This document shows positions 32,800 to 41,741 of a DNA stretch of 64,000 nt, piece after piece. The position numbers and the translations under genes are program-made. The notes below the pieces were generated by a model that worked only from the letters and a program-made list of their open reading frames with translations, searched no databases and had not been told where the DNA came from. The stretch spans positions 1,550,001 to 1,614,000 of the forward strand of contig NZ_JAAOZB010000001.1 in NCBI RefSeq assembly GCF_011761265.1. Direction: 5' to 3'. The first letter of the stretch is position 1, and every line of letters begins with the position of its first letter. This DNA comes from Microbacterium halimionae. GTDB lineage: Bacteria > Actinomycetota > Actinomycetes > Actinomycetales > Microbacteriaceae.

Positions 32800-32841
32800 T
32801 CACCGCCCGAAGGCGGTCCACCAGGATTGGTTCGCGTGCAT
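32800..32841 (-). CDS. trp leader peptide with tandem Trp codons
   Basis: ATG 32841 to TGA 32800-32802 encodes MHANQSWWTAFGR, 13 residues with two adjacent tryptophan codons. The codons after WW overlap a hairpin (ACCGCC, TTCG loop, GGCGGT at 32802-32817), and a terminator hairpin follows. This is the classical arrangement of translation-coupled attenuation: a ribosome stalled at the Trp codons would free the second hairpin arm to form an antiterminator. No Shine-Dalgarno sequence is evident; a -10-like GGTAAT lies about 9 nt upstream, so the leader mRNA may be leaderless. Confidence 0.88.
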   Translation of the reverse strand: MHANQSWWTAFGR

Positions 32842-32850
32842 GCCGTGAAA

Positions 32851-32856
32851 ATTACC
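32851..32856 (-). promoter_or_regulatory. Putative -10 box for the trp leader transcript
   Basis: GGTAAT (or overlapping TAATTT) on the minus strand lies 7-9 nt before the leader-peptide ATG at 32841. No clear -35 box is seen. Confidence 0.4.
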
Positions 32857-32952
32857 ACATGCGCCCAGTGCCGTTTCGCCGCGGTTCGTGCATTTCGCGC
32901 TCATTTTCGTGTCCAACACCTCAGATCACGGCCCTGAGCGTACTGATCGGCG

Positions 32953-32958
32953 TAGGCT
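32953..32958 (+). promoter_or_regulatory. Leaderless-type -10 box of ispG
   Basis: TAGGCT ends exactly 6 nt before GTG 32965. Confidence 0.55.
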
Positions 32959-32964
32959 GATGAC

Positions 32965-34116
32965 GTGCCAGCAGTCAATCTCGGGACGCCCAAAGTCCCC
33001 GAAACACTCGCCCCGCGTCGCAAGAGTCGCCAGATCAAGGTCGGCAAAGTACTCGTCGGCGGGAATGCTCCCGTAAGCGTTCAGTCGATGACGACGACGC
33101 AGACGACCAACATCAACGCGACTCTGCAGCAGATCGCTGAGTTGACGGCATCCGGTTGTGAGATCGTGCGCGTCGCGGTTCCGACACAAGAAGATGCTGA
33201 CGTTCTGCACATCATCGCGAAGAAGAGCCAGATTCCGGTCATCGCCGATATTCACTTCCAGCCGAAGTACGTGTACCAGGCGATTGACGCTGGTTGCGGG
33301 GCGGTGCGCGTCAACCCAGGCAACATTCGCAAGTTCGACGACCAGGTAGGGTCGATTGCGGCTGCTGCGAAGGCCGCGGGCGTGTCGCTTCGTATCGGAG
33401 TGAACGCTGGGTCGCTCGACCGCCGCCTGCTGGAAAAGTACGGCAAAGCCACCCCGGAGGCGCTCGCCGAGAGCGCCCAATGGGAAGCATCGCTGTTCGA
33501 AGAGCACGATTTTCACGACTTCAAGATTTCGGTCAAGCACAACGACCCGGTGATCATGGTCAAGGCCTACCGCCTGCTCGCCGAGCGGGGCGACTGGCCG
33601 CTGCACCTCGGCGTTACCGAGGCCGGGCCCGCTTTTCAGGGAACAATCAAGTCGGCGACGGCTTTCGGCATCCTGCTTTCTGAGGGCATTGGTGACACGA
33701 TTCGTGTTTCGCTGTCTGCGCCGCCTGCCGAAGAGGTAAAGGTCGGGCACCAGATTCTGCAGTCACTCAACCTGCGTGAGCGCAAGCTCGAGATTGTGTC
33801 GTGCCCGTCGTGCGGTCGCGCTCAGGTTGATGTGTACTCCCTCGCTGACAATGTCACTGAGGGGCTCAAAGACATGACGGTTCCGCTGCGCGTTGCTGTG
33901 ATGGGCTGCGTTGTCAACGGACCAGGTGAGGCTCGCGACGCCGACCTCGGTGTTGCTTCGGGTAACGGCAAGGGTCAGATCTTCGTCAAGGGTGAGGTCG
34001 TCAAGACAGTGCCCGAGTCAGAGATCGTGCAGACCCTCATCGAAGAGGCGAACCGCATCGCCGCGTCGATGGGCCCGGACGCCAAAACCGGCACCGCTCA
34101 GGTCATCACCGCGTAA
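32965..34116 (+). CDS. ispG: 4-hydroxy-3-methylbut-2-en-1-yl diphosphate synthase (flavodoxin/ferredoxin-dependent)
   Basis: Penultimate enzyme of the MEP pathway; converts methylerythritol cyclodiphosphate to HMBPP with a 4Fe-4S cluster. The 383-residue protein has an N-terminal TIM-barrel ([31 protein letters not shown]) and a C-terminal cluster domain with SCPSCGR and [11 protein letters not shown]. Those cysteines plus the nearby conserved Glu are the cluster ligands. The length is typical for the bacterial two-domain form. GTG 32965 is leaderless-type. dxr, its pathway partner, is 5 kb upstream on the same strand. Confidence 0.97.
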   Translation: MPAVNLGTPKVPETLAPRRKSRQIKVGKVLVGGNAPVSVQSMTTTQTTNINATLQQIAELTASGCEIVRVAVPTQEDADVLHIIAKKSQIPVIADIHFQPKYVYQAIDAGCGAVRVNPGNIRKFDDQVGSIAAAAKAAGVSLRIGVNAGSLDRRLLEKYGKATPEALAESAQWEASLFEEHDFHDFKISVKHNDPVIMVKAYRLLAERGDWPLHLGVTEAGPAFQGTIKSATAFGILLSEGIGDTIRVSLSAPPAEEVKVGHQILQSLNLRERKLEIVSCPSCGRAQVDVYSLADNVTEGLKDMTVPLRVAVMGCVVNGPGEARDADLGVASGNGKGQIFVKGEVVKTVPESEIVQTLIEEANRIAASMGPDAKTGTAQVITA

Positions 34117-34177
34117 TTTTCGCCGCCTCGCGGTGGCTATTGGCACCGCACGGCGTGGAAGTTCACCACGTCGCACG

Positions 34178-34183
34178 TAGAAT
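34178..34183 (+). promoter_or_regulatory. Leaderless-type -10 box of proS
   Basis: TAGAAT ends 8 nt before GTG 34192 and overlaps a TTG (34183) that is therefore unlikely to be the start. Confidence 0.55.
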
Positions 34184-34191
34184 TGGGTCTC

Positions 34192-35958
34192 GTGGTCACA
34201 CGTCTTTCGCACTTCTTCCTCCGCACGCTCCGCGACGATCCGGCCGAAGCCGAGGTCGCCAGCCACAAGGTGCTGGTGCGAGCCGGCTACATCCGGCGGC
34301 AAGCTCCCGGCGTCTTTGCTTGGCTGCCAATTGGCCTGCGGGTGAAGAATAAAATCGAGACCATCATTCGCGAAGAGATGGCGAATGCTGGCGCGTATGA
34401 AGTGCATTTTCCGGCGCTGTTGCCGCGCGAGCCCTATGAAGTCACGGGGCGTTGGGAAGAGTACGGCGACGCGCTTTTTCGCCTGCAGGACCGCAAGGGT
34501 GCTGACTACCTTCTGGCGCCGACACACGAAGAGGTATTCACTCTTCTTGTGAAAGATCTCTACTCCTCGTACAAAGATCTGCCGCTGACGATTTACCAGA
34601 TCCAAGACAAATACCGTGACGAGGCGCGTCCTCGCGCTGGCCTCCTGCGCGGCCGCGAGTTCACGATGAAAGACGCGTACTCGTTCGACTACACCGATGC
34701 GGGTCTTGATGCCTCATACCAGGCGCAGCGTGACGCGTACGAGCGGATCTTCCAGCGTCTCGGTCTCGAATACGTCATCGTCAAAGCGGATGCCGGAGCC
34801 ATGGGCGGATCCCGAAGCGAAGAGTTTCTGCATCCGACCGTCGTGGGTGAAGACACTTTCGTGCGATCCGAAGGTGGCTACGCGGCCAACGTCGAAGCGT
34901 TCACTACGGTCGCGCCCGACCCGATTCCGATCGAGGGTCAGCCGGAGGCGCAGATCTTCGATTCTCCGAATACGCCGACGATTGCGACTTTGGTCGACCA
35001 CGTCAACGCTGTGCTCGAGGCTCCGGCGGCCGGGGAGTGGACAGCCGCGCACACGCTGAAGAATGTCGTGCTCGCCCTTGCGCACCTAGATGGCACGCGT
35101 GAGCTCGTGGTCGTAGGTATCCCCGGCGACCGCGAGGTCGACGATAAGCGTGTTGAGGTCGTATTTGCACCCGCCGAGGTAGAACCCGCGACCGAAGAAG
35201 ACTTCCTTGCCTATCCGTCGCTCGTGAAGGGCTACATCGGCCCGTGGTCGCCGACTGGCGCTGTGCTTGGTGAAGAGTCTGCCACCGGCATTCGCTACTT
35301 CCTCGACCCTCGCGTTGTCGACGGCACGAGCTGGATCACCGGTGCGAACGTCGACCAGAAACACGTGCATTCGCTCGTGGCGGGCCGCGATTTCTTCGGC
35401 GACGGTTTCGTCGAAGTGGCGAGCGTGCGCGAAGGAGATGCGGCACCCGACGGTTCGGGAACCGTGACTCTCGCCCGCGGCATGGAGATCGGCCACGTCT
35501 TCCAACTCGGACGCAAATACGCCGAATCGCTGGGCCTGAAGGTGCTCGATGAGAGCGGCAAGTTGACGACCGTCACGATGGGCTCGTACGGCATCGGCGT
35601 GACTCGGATCCTCGCCAACATCGCCGAACTCAATCACGACGACAAGGGACTTATCTGGCCGGCAGCCGTCGCACCGTTCGATGTGCAGGTCGTAGCTACC
35701 GGCCGCGATGTGGCGGCATTCGAACTTGCCGAGAAGCTGTCGAGTGAGTTGAAGGCATCCGGTCTCGACGTGTTGTTCGATGACCGGCCGAAGGTTTCAC
35801 CCGGCGTGAAGTTCGCTGACGCAGAGCTCGTCGGGGTGCCGAAGATCGTGATTGTCGGACGTGGCGCCCCTGAGGGCAACGTCGAGCTGTGGGATCGCCG
35901 CTCGGGAGATCGCGATGTCGTAACGGTCGCCGAAGCGGTAGCTCGGTTGCGCTCGTAG
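34192..35958 (+). CDS. proS: Prolyl-tRNA synthetase (bacterial type)
   Basis: Class II aminoacyl-tRNA synthetase charging tRNA-Pro. The 588-residue protein has motif 1 region [16 protein letters not shown], motif 2 [25 protein letters not shown], an editing (INS) domain at about residues 220-390 ([10 protein letters not shown], the lysine-containing segment), motif 3 [10 protein letters not shown], and the C-terminal anticodon-binding domain [17 protein letters not shown]. The INS domain places it in the bacterial rather than the archaeal-like class. GTG 34192 is chosen from the -10 spacing. A ProS at this locus matches the actinobacterial order. Confidence 0.97.
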   Translation: MVTRLSHFFLRTLRDDPAEAEVASHKVLVRAGYIRRQAPGVFAWLPIGLRVKNKIETIIREEMANAGAYEVHFPALLPREPYEVTGRWEEYGDALFRLQDRKGADYLLAPTHEEVFTLLVKDLYSSYKDLPLTIYQIQDKYRDEARPRAGLLRGREFTMKDAYSFDYTDAGLDASYQAQRDAYERIFQRLGLEYVIVKADAGAMGGSRSEEFLHPTVVGEDTFVRSEGGYAANVEAFTTVAPDPIPIEGQPEAQIFDSPNTPTIATLVDHVNAVLEAPAAGEWTAAHTLKNVVLALAHLDGTRELVVVGIPGDREVDDKRVEVVFAPAEVEPATEEDFLAYPSLVKGYIGPWSPTGAVLGEESATGIRYFLDPRVVDGTSWITGANVDQKHVHSLVAGRDFFGDGFVEVASVREGDAAPDGSGTVTLARGMEIGHVFQLGRKYAESLGLKVLDESGKLTTVTMGSYGIGVTRILANIAELNHDDKGLIWPAAVAPFDVQVVATGRDVAAFELAEKLSSELKASGLDVLFDDRPKVSPGVKFADAELVGVPKIVIVGRGAPEGNVELWDRRSGDRDVVTVAEAVARLRS

Positions 35959-35963
35959 CCTCA

Positions 35964-35969
35964 TAGGGT
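35964..35969 (+). promoter_or_regulatory. Leaderless-type -10 box of the lipoprotein gene
   Basis: TAGGGT ends exactly 6 nt before ATG 35976. Confidence 0.5.
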
Positions 35970-35975
35970 TTTGGT

Positions 35976-37022
35976 ATGACTGCATCACGGCGACGAATAT
36001 CTGCGCTTTCAGCCGCTGCTATCGCCGCGACCCTTTTGCTCGCAGGATGCGCCGGCGCGGCGCCCGCTGAGACTCAGACGAGTGCACCCACTGCTACGGA
36101 GACCCTGACCGCGGAGCCGACACCAACTCCGACGGCGACCCCAGCGTCGATGCAGTTGCCATTCGACGGCGATTGCAACTCGGTATTCACTGCCGAACAG
36201 TTGAATGAACTAGTCGGCGAGGCCGAACTCGATGAGCCTTGGGGAGCAGATTTGCCTCCCGAGGAGACCCTGGGCCTGCTGTCGTGCAGATGGAACGGTG
36301 AGCTATCGACACTCGAGGCGATTGTTGCTCCGGCCGACAGTGTCGTTGATTTTCCGCTCGACCGTTACGTCATGAGCGATTGCGGGTCGGCCGGCTACTA
36401 CTACTGCGGCGCGGTCGGCGGAGACTCTGAAACGTGGATCCTTGTCGCAACACTGATCAGCAGCGATTCGGCGGCCGATCTGCAACGCGCGAACACGGCC
36501 CTTGGATACGTTGAAGCGGCATCCCACAATTACCCGCAGCCTGTGGCACTCAAGACCGAAAAAGACTGGTGGTCATTGCCGTCCTGCGACGAACTTGATT
36601 CGCGCCTGGACATGGCAGCTATCCTTGGCCGCACAGCGTCTGAACCTGTATATCACTCAGACAACATTCCCTCGGGGCCAACGTGGGATCTGCTCGAGGG
36701 TGCCGGCCGCACGCAGTGGTGCCCGTGGACGGTGAGTGACGGGTCTCCGTACGACACCGAATCGAAAGTTGTCGAAATCGAGATTTGGCCGGGGGCTGCT
36801 GACACCGATGCGATGCAAAAGCTGATCGCGATTGAGGGAATCGAGCCCATCGATGTCGCTGGTGCCGATAGTGCATACATCGGCCCAGGGCTTGCGTACT
36901 CCGGGACTTACACGAGTCTCTATGTGATTGACGGCCCGAACGTCATGCAGGTGTATGGCCTCGACGGAGACTCTGCGGGTCTCAGCGCTGTTGCAACTGC
37001 TGTGCTTGAGCAGCTTCAGTAG
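35976..37022 (+). CDS. Secreted lipoprotein of unknown function
   Basis: A 348-residue lipoprotein. A basic N-terminus (TASRRR) and hydrophobic core lead to the lipobox LLAGC with lipidated Cys25. A Thr/Pro-rich linker (about residues 28-58) follows, and then a globular part with two similar halves. Each half has a Cys-containing start (CNSVFTAEQLNELVG; SCDELDSRLDMAAILG) and an LSCRW or QWCPW segment, suggesting an internal duplication. The lipoprotein at 49958 has the same design. No enzymatic motif is visible. It lies 17 bp after proS but has its own -10 box. Confidence 0.85.
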   Translation: MTASRRRISALSAAAIAATLLLAGCAGAAPAETQTSAPTATETLTAEPTPTPTATPASMQLPFDGDCNSVFTAEQLNELVGEAELDEPWGADLPPEETLGLLSCRWNGELSTLEAIVAPADSVVDFPLDRYVMSDCGSAGYYYCGAVGGDSETWILVATLISSDSAADLQRANTALGYVEAASHNYPQPVALKTEKDWWSLPSCDELDSRLDMAAILGRTASEPVYHSDNIPSGPTWDLLEGAGRTQWCPWTVSDGSPYDTESKVVEIEIWPGAADTDAMQKLIAIEGIEPIDVAGADSAYIGPGLAYSGTYTSLYVIDGPNVMQVYGLDGDSAGLSAVATAVLEQLQ

Positions 37023-37042
37023 CGCCTCGGTTGCGCTCGTAG

Positions 37043-37110
37043 CGTCGGAGAATCGCGTTGGGTCGGAGCCAACCTGACCAAAGGCTCCGACGGAGTGGAA
37101 TTCTCCGACG
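37043..37110. repeat. Nested inverted repeat upstream of the lipase-like gene
   Basis: Outer arms CGTCGGAGAAT (37043-37053) and ATTCTCCGACG (37100-37110) pair perfectly over 11 bp. Inner arms GTCGGAGCC (37062-37070) and GGCTCCGAC (37083-37091) pair over 9 bp around a 12-nt loop. There is no T tract. GTCGGAG occurs in both arms, so alternative pairings are possible. The rest of the 149-bp gap holds only the -10 box of the next gene. Confidence 0.85.
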
Positions 37111-37159
37111 GAACGCCTGCACCCTCGCGCCGGTGCGCCGGGCAGGCTGCTGACGCAAT

Positions 37160-37165
37160 TATCCT
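37160..37165 (+). promoter_or_regulatory. Leaderless-type -10 box of the lipase-like gene
   Basis: TATCCT ends exactly 6 nt before GTG 37172. Confidence 0.5.
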
Positions 37166-37171
37166 TTCTGA

Positions 37172-39034
37172 GTGACCTCAACCGCTCCACGTGCGCGACG
37201 GCTGCGCTGGAGCGCACTGCCGGGACTGCTGCAAGCTGCGCCCGCGCGCGTCGTTGTGCTTGTCGGAATTGGGGTGTCACTGCTTGGCGGGCTGGTCGTC
37301 TTCAAGCCGCTCGCTTCTCTCGTGCTCCTCGGTATCTATGTGAGCCTGAGCGCAATCGCATCAGGCTTGGTCGAGCTGGTATCGCGACACCCGGGCAGTG
37401 TCTGGTGGCGACGAGCGCTCGCCACGGCATGGATCGCGGGCGGCATCCTGATTTTGGTTTGGCTGGGGCGGAGCATCGAGCTACTTCCAGTGGCGCTCGC
37501 AGTGCTCCTTGTGGTCGCTGGGCTCGCCTCGGTGGGTGACGCGCTTTCTCCGCGCGCGTTGAGTGCACGAATCCTCGCACTCGTCTGGGGCGTGGCGCAG
37601 ATTGTATTCGGTGTGCTCTCGCTGAGCTGGCCCGACGTCACTTTGCTTGCGGTAGCGGTGCTTTTCGGTGTGCGCACCATAATTTTCGGTATTGAGCTGA
37701 TCGTGACCGGAATACGCGGCCTCATCGAAAAGCGCCGTCAAGCGCGCACAGCGGATGCCTCGCCCCCAGCGCGGTCCAAACGTGTCACGGTGTGGATGGC
37801 TCTAGGCCGCTACGCGCTCGCGATGCTGCTCGTGGTGACGATGGTCACCGGGTGGCAGCTCAATGACTGGCTCGCCGACGGTGCTCCCGTTGTCGACAGC
37901 TTTTATGACCCGCCAAGTGATGTGCCAGACGGCCACGGACGTCTCATTCGCGAGGGGGACTATTCCGGGCGGGCGCCGGAAGCCGGGGGCGTGCGAAGGA
38001 TTCTCTACACGACCGAGGACGCGTCCGGCGACGCCGCTGTCGCGAGCGCGATGGTCATACAGCCGACGGAACTCGGCACGGGTCCGCATCCTGTTGTGAT
38101 CTGGAACCACGGCACAACTGGCATCGCTCAGGGCTGCGCGCCCAGCTTGAGTGACGGTACCGCCACGAAGTGGGCCATCCCGGCGCTTGAAGAGATGTTG
38201 GCGCGCGGGTGGGTGGTGGTTGCCCCTGACTACTCTGGCCAGGGTGCCGCTGGAAATTTTCCATATCTGATCGGGCTGGGGGAGGCACGGTCGGCTCTTG
38301 ACGCTGTGCTCGCCGCGGGAGAGCTCAGCGACTTGACGCTGTCGCCGTCAACAATTTCTGCGGGGCACTCCCAGGGCGGGCACGCCGCGCTATGGACAAC
38401 TCAGATTGCTGCCGAATACACACCGGGAATCACTGTCGTCGGCACGGCGGCTTTTGCGCCGGCGGCTGACCCGCTCGACCTCGCCGAACGCCTGACGTCA
38501 GAAAATGCTGGTGCGCTGTTGACGATCATGATGTCGTGGGTTCTGGTGCCGTATGCCGAGACATATCCGGAGATCTCGCTATCGCGCTACGTAGCTACGG
38601 GTGCACGGTCAATCGTCCGTGAGATGTCGCAACGGTGCCTGAGCGAGCCGGGGCTCATGGTCTCAGCGTTGACAGCGCTTGGGCTTTCCGAAGATTCTCC
38701 GGTGCGCACCCGAGACCTCACGGTGGGTGCGTTCGGCCGACGTCTCGCCGAGAACGTACCGACGGGACCATGGGAATCACCGATGTTCTTCGCGTGGGGT
38801 TCTCAAGACGATGTCATCCCTCCCGCAGCGCAGCGCACTTTTACTGACGCACTGTGTGAAGAGGGTGAGCTCGTCCGCACCCGCGAAGTGTCCGATCGGG
38901 GGCACCAAGACATCCTGCAACCGGGCTCAGACGCACTGCAGCCCTTCATGCGATGGGCGGATGCCGCAATGACGTCGACCCCCGCACAGATTGAACTGGC
39001 GACTCCCTATTCGCTCGTCGGCTGCTTGCCCTAA
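37172..39034 (+). CDS. Membrane-anchored lipase-like alpha/beta hydrolase with N-terminal HdeD-like helices
   Basis: A 620-residue protein in two parts. Residues about 25-240 hold seven or so hydrophobic helices resembling the DUF308/HdeD arrangement (GLVVFKPLASLVLLGIYV, VFGVLSLSWPDVTLLAVAVLFGVRTI). Residues about 255-615 form an alpha/beta hydrolase like secretory lipases: VIWNHGTTG (oxyanion-hole region), the nucleophile elbow AGHSQGGH, WGSQDDVIPP (acid) and DRGHQDI (histidine). The catalytic part would face outside, given its type. Substrates may be lipids or esters; this is inferred. GTG 37172 is leaderless-type. Confidence 0.8.
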   Translation: MTSTAPRARRLRWSALPGLLQAAPARVVVLVGIGVSLLGGLVVFKPLASLVLLGIYVSLSAIASGLVELVSRHPGSVWWRRALATAWIAGGILILVWLGRSIELLPVALAVLLVVAGLASVGDALSPRALSARILALVWGVAQIVFGVLSLSWPDVTLLAVAVLFGVRTIIFGIELIVTGIRGLIEKRRQARTADASPPARSKRVTVWMALGRYALAMLLVVTMVTGWQLNDWLADGAPVVDSFYDPPSDVPDGHGRLIREGDYSGRAPEAGGVRRILYTTEDASGDAAVASAMVIQPTELGTGPHPVVIWNHGTTGIAQGCAPSLSDGTATKWAIPALEEMLARGWVVVAPDYSGQGAAGNFPYLIGLGEARSALDAVLAAGELSDLTLSPSTISAGHSQGGHAALWTTQIAAEYTPGITVVGTAAFAPAADPLDLAERLTSENAGALLTIMMSWVLVPYAETYPEISLSRYVATGARSIVREMSQRCLSEPGLMVSALTALGLSEDSPVRTRDLTVGAFGRRLAENVPTGPWESPMFFAWGSQDDVIPPAAQRTFTDALCEEGELVRTREVSDRGHQDILQPGSDALQPFMRWADAAMTSTPAQIELATPYSLVGCLP

Positions 39035-39055
39035 GAAATCAGCGGCGCCGCCTCT

Positions 39056-40552
39056 TTAGCTGTCGTGCAGGTGATCGCGATGCTTTTCGGCCTGGTGCTT
39101 TTGCACATTGACATCGATCGGCCCTGTCACGGTCAGCTCGTCTTCCCAGCACTCGATCCCGGCAACGCCGGGAAGGAGATCTCGCGTGAACACCGGGTCG
39201 CGGCCCGCGCGCCGTTGCGCTGTGTAGTCCTTCAACAGGCGGAAGGCGATTCCCGAGAGAAGCCCGATAGCGATGAGGTTGATGAGCGCCATGAGTCCCA
39301 TCACACCGTCGGCGAAGTTCCAGACAAGATCAGCGGATGCCACGGAGCCCGCGAGCACGGCGACGACAACCAGGATGCGGTACGCCAGCAGAACCGGGCG
39401 TGATCCGGTGATGAACTCGATGTTCGACTCGCCGTAGTAGTAGTTTCCGAGGATCGATGAGAACGCGAGAAGGAAGATGATCACGCTCAGCGCTATCCCC
39501 GCCCAGTCGCCGAGCAACCCGGTGAGAGCGCTCTGCGTCAGACCGATTCCGCGTTCGGCTGAGGCGAGATCCGGCTGGGATATGAGGATGATGAACGCGG
39601 TAATGGTGCAGACGAGAAAAGTATCGAAGTAGACGCCGAGCGTCTGCACGAGGCCCTGCTTGACAGGGTGCGTGACAGCAGCACTCGCGCCAGCGTTCGG
39701 AGCTGATCCGAGCCCTGCTTCATTAGAGAACATCCCGCGCTTAACTCCGGTGAGCACGATGTAACCGAACGCAGCGCCAAGAACTTCGTTGTAGCCGAAT
39801 GCCTGCGTGAAAATAGCCGCGAACACTTCGGGAAGGCGGGTGATGTTCATCCCGACGACGATGAGCCCGAGCAGCAAGTATCCGAGCGCCATGAGCGGCA
39901 CGAGAGTTTGAGTGACGGATGCAATTCGGCGGACTCCGCCGAACACGACGAGTGCGGTAAGGAGGGCGACGACGATGCCGATTGCCCAGGGGAGCCACAA
40001 GAGGTCGGTGTTCAGCGTACTGGTCACGGTCGCGGCGATCGTGTTTGCCTGCAGCGAGCTGAAGGCAAAGGGAAAGCAGACGATCAGCACGACTGCGAAA
40101 ACGATCCCCATCCAGCGGGCCTTCAGTCCGCGTTGCATGTAATACGCGGGGCCACCGCGAAAACCGTCTTTGTCGCGGATCTTGAAAAGCTGTGCAAGCG
40201 AAGATTCGATAAAGCTTGATGCTCCGCCGACGAACGCCATGAGCCACATCCAGAAGATCGCTCCCGGTCCGCCCACGGCAATCGCTGTGCCCACTCCGGC
40301 GATATTGCCTACTCCTACGCGAGACGCCGCCGAAATTGTGAAGGCTTGGAAGGCTGAAACAGATTGCGGTTTGCCATCTGTTGTTTGCGGCGTTTTATCG
40401 GTGAGAGTGCGGAACATCTCGGGAATCAGGCGAAACTGCACGACTCCTGATCGAGCGGTGAAGTACAACCCGAGCACGACGAGCACGGGGAGCACGAGCC
40501 AGGTCCAGAGGTAATCGCCCCATGTCAACAGAAAATCATTCGCGGCATCCAT
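39056..40552 (-). CDS. Alanine/sodium symporter (AGCS family)
   Basis: A 498-residue secondary transporter with about eleven hydrophobic segments. AGCS signatures are visible: SAFQAFTISAASRVGVGNIAGVG, FIESSLAQLFKIRD, FRGGPAYYM, MFSNEAGLGSAPNA and the NYYYGESN segment. It would import alanine or glycine with sodium. I chose ATG 40552 (MDAANDFLLTWGDYLW) because CATACT ends exactly 6 nt upstream; an in-frame ATG at 40579 would place the start before the promoter. It is convergent with the lipase-like gene and divergent from nusA. Confidence 0.93.
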   Translation of the reverse strand: MDAANDFLLTWGDYLWTWLVLPVLVVLGLYFTARSGVVQFRLIPEMFRTLTDKTPQTTDGKPQSVSAFQAFTISAASRVGVGNIAGVGTAIAVGGPGAIFWMWLMAFVGGASSFIESSLAQLFKIRDKDGFRGGPAYYMQRGLKARWMGIVFAVVLIVCFPFAFSSLQANTIAATVTSTLNTDLLWLPWAIGIVVALLTALVVFGGVRRIASVTQTLVPLMALGYLLLGLIVVGMNITRLPEVFAAIFTQAFGYNEVLGAAFGYIVLTGVKRGMFSNEAGLGSAPNAGASAAVTHPVKQGLVQTLGVYFDTFLVCTITAFIILISQPDLASAERGIGLTQSALTGLLGDWAGIALSVIIFLLAFSSILGNYYYGESNIEFITGSRPVLLAYRILVVVAVLAGSVASADLVWNFADGVMGLMALINLIAIGLLSGIAFRLLKDYTAQRRAGRDPVFTRDLLPGVAGIECWEDELTVTGPIDVNVQKHQAEKHRDHLHDS

Positions 40553-40558
40553 CGCACC

Positions 40559-40564
40559 AGTATG
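40559..40564 (-). promoter_or_regulatory. Leaderless-type -10 box of the alanine symporter gene
   Basis: CATACT on the minus strand ends exactly 6 nt before ATG 40552. Confidence 0.5.
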
Positions 40565-40642
40565 GAGAGCAAACGCCACGTTTCACCAGCATGAGTTTGC
40601 GGCGTGCCCGTGCGACGTAATTTTGTGACGTGGCAGTGCCGG

Positions 40643-40670
40643 TTGGCATCCAGCTGGCATCCGGTATCGT
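40643..40670 (+). promoter_or_regulatory. Putative promoter of the nusA-infB operon
   Basis: TTGGCA (40643-40648) and TATCGT (40665-40670) are separated by 16 bp, about 47 bp before the nusA start. Usually rimP would precede nusA; here nusA appears to head the operon. Confidence 0.5.
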
Positions 40671-40717
40671 TGTGGGGATGTCGGCGTTGCCGACGAGAGC
40701 TAAATATGGAGGCCCCC

Positions 40718-41707
40718 GTGGATATCGATCTCGGACTGCTGCGCACGGTCGAGCGGGAGAAGGAAATTCCCTTCGACGAACTCGCTCGAATCATCGAACA
40801 GGCGATTCTGACTGCGTACGCGAAGCACACGTCGCCCACTGGTGAGCTGCCTTCAGGTGCACGCGCAGAACTCGACCGGAAGACCGGACACGTGGCGGTG
40901 ATGATTCCCCTTCTCGACGAGGAGGGGGCCGTTATCGGCGAAGAAGAAAGCACACCCGATGACTTCGGCCGCATCGCTGCGTTCGCCGCGAAACAGGTCA
41001 TTGGTCAACGCCTGCGAGACATCGCTGATGACGCAGTGCTGGGTGAATTCCGCGGTAAAGAAGGCGACATCGTCGCAGGCATTATTCAGCAGGGCCCGAA
41101 CCCGCGCATGATCCACGTCGACCTCGGCACGGTTGAGGCAATTTTGCCGCCCGAAGAGCAGGTTCCCGGCGAGCTGTACCCGCACGGTACGCGTTTGCGC
41201 GTCTATGTCACGTCGGTATCAAAGGGCACAAAAGGCCCCTCGATCACGGTTTCTCGCACGCACCCCGGACTCGTTCGCAAGCTCTTTGCGCTCGAGGTTC
41301 CCGAGATCGCATCCGGACTCGTCGAGATCGTCGCGCTCGCGCGAGAGGCTGGCCACCGCACAAAAATGGCGGTGCGTGCGAGCGATCCTTCTGTCAACGC
41401 GAAGGGTGCGTGCATCGGCGAAATGGGCCGTCGTGTGCGAGCTGTAACCGAAGAGTTGGGTGGCGAAAAGATCGACATCGTCGACTTCGACGCGGAGCTT
41501 GCCCCTTTCGTCGCGAACGCGCTCTCGCCAGCAAAGGTGACGTCGAGCTTCATTCTCGACGCCACAACCAAGGCTGTGCGTGCCCTCGTTCCCGATTACC
41601 AGTTGTCGTTGGCAATCGGAAAAGAAGGCCAGAATGCGCGTCTTGCCGCCAAGCTCACTGGCGCAAAGATCGACATTCAGCCCGACAGCATCCTCGAAGA
41701 GGGATAG
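40718..41707 (+). CDS. nusA: Transcription termination/antitermination protein NusA
   Basis: RNA-polymerase-binding elongation factor, 329 residues. It has the N-terminal polymerase-binding domain (about 1-110), an S1 domain (about 115-185, GKEGDIVAGIIQQGPNPRMIHVDL shortened here to its GDIVAGII core), and two KH domains with ACIGEMGRRVRAV and LAIGKEGQNARLAA. The acidic repeats of E. coli NusA are absent, as is normal in actinobacteria. GTG 40718 follows GGAGG at 40708-40712; ATG 40706 is in frame but overlaps that site. It is the first gene of the ylxR-infB-rbfA series. Confidence 0.96.
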   Translation: MDIDLGLLRTVEREKEIPFDELARIIEQAILTAYAKHTSPTGELPSGARAELDRKTGHVAVMIPLLDEEGAVIGEEESTPDDFGRIAAFAAKQVIGQRLRDIADDAVLGEFRGKEGDIVAGIIQQGPNPRMIHVDLGTVEAILPPEEQVPGELYPHGTRLRVYVTSVSKGTKGPSITVSRTHPGLVRKLFALEVPEIASGLVEIVALAREAGHRTKMAVRASDPSVNAKGACIGEMGRRVRAVTEELGGEKIDIVDFDAELAPFVANALSPAKVTSSFILDATTKAVRALVPDYQLSLAIGKEGQNARLAAKLTGAKIDIQPDSILEEG

Positions 41708-41741
41708 GCAACGCGGCGCTCGCCCAGTTGCGAGGTGTACG

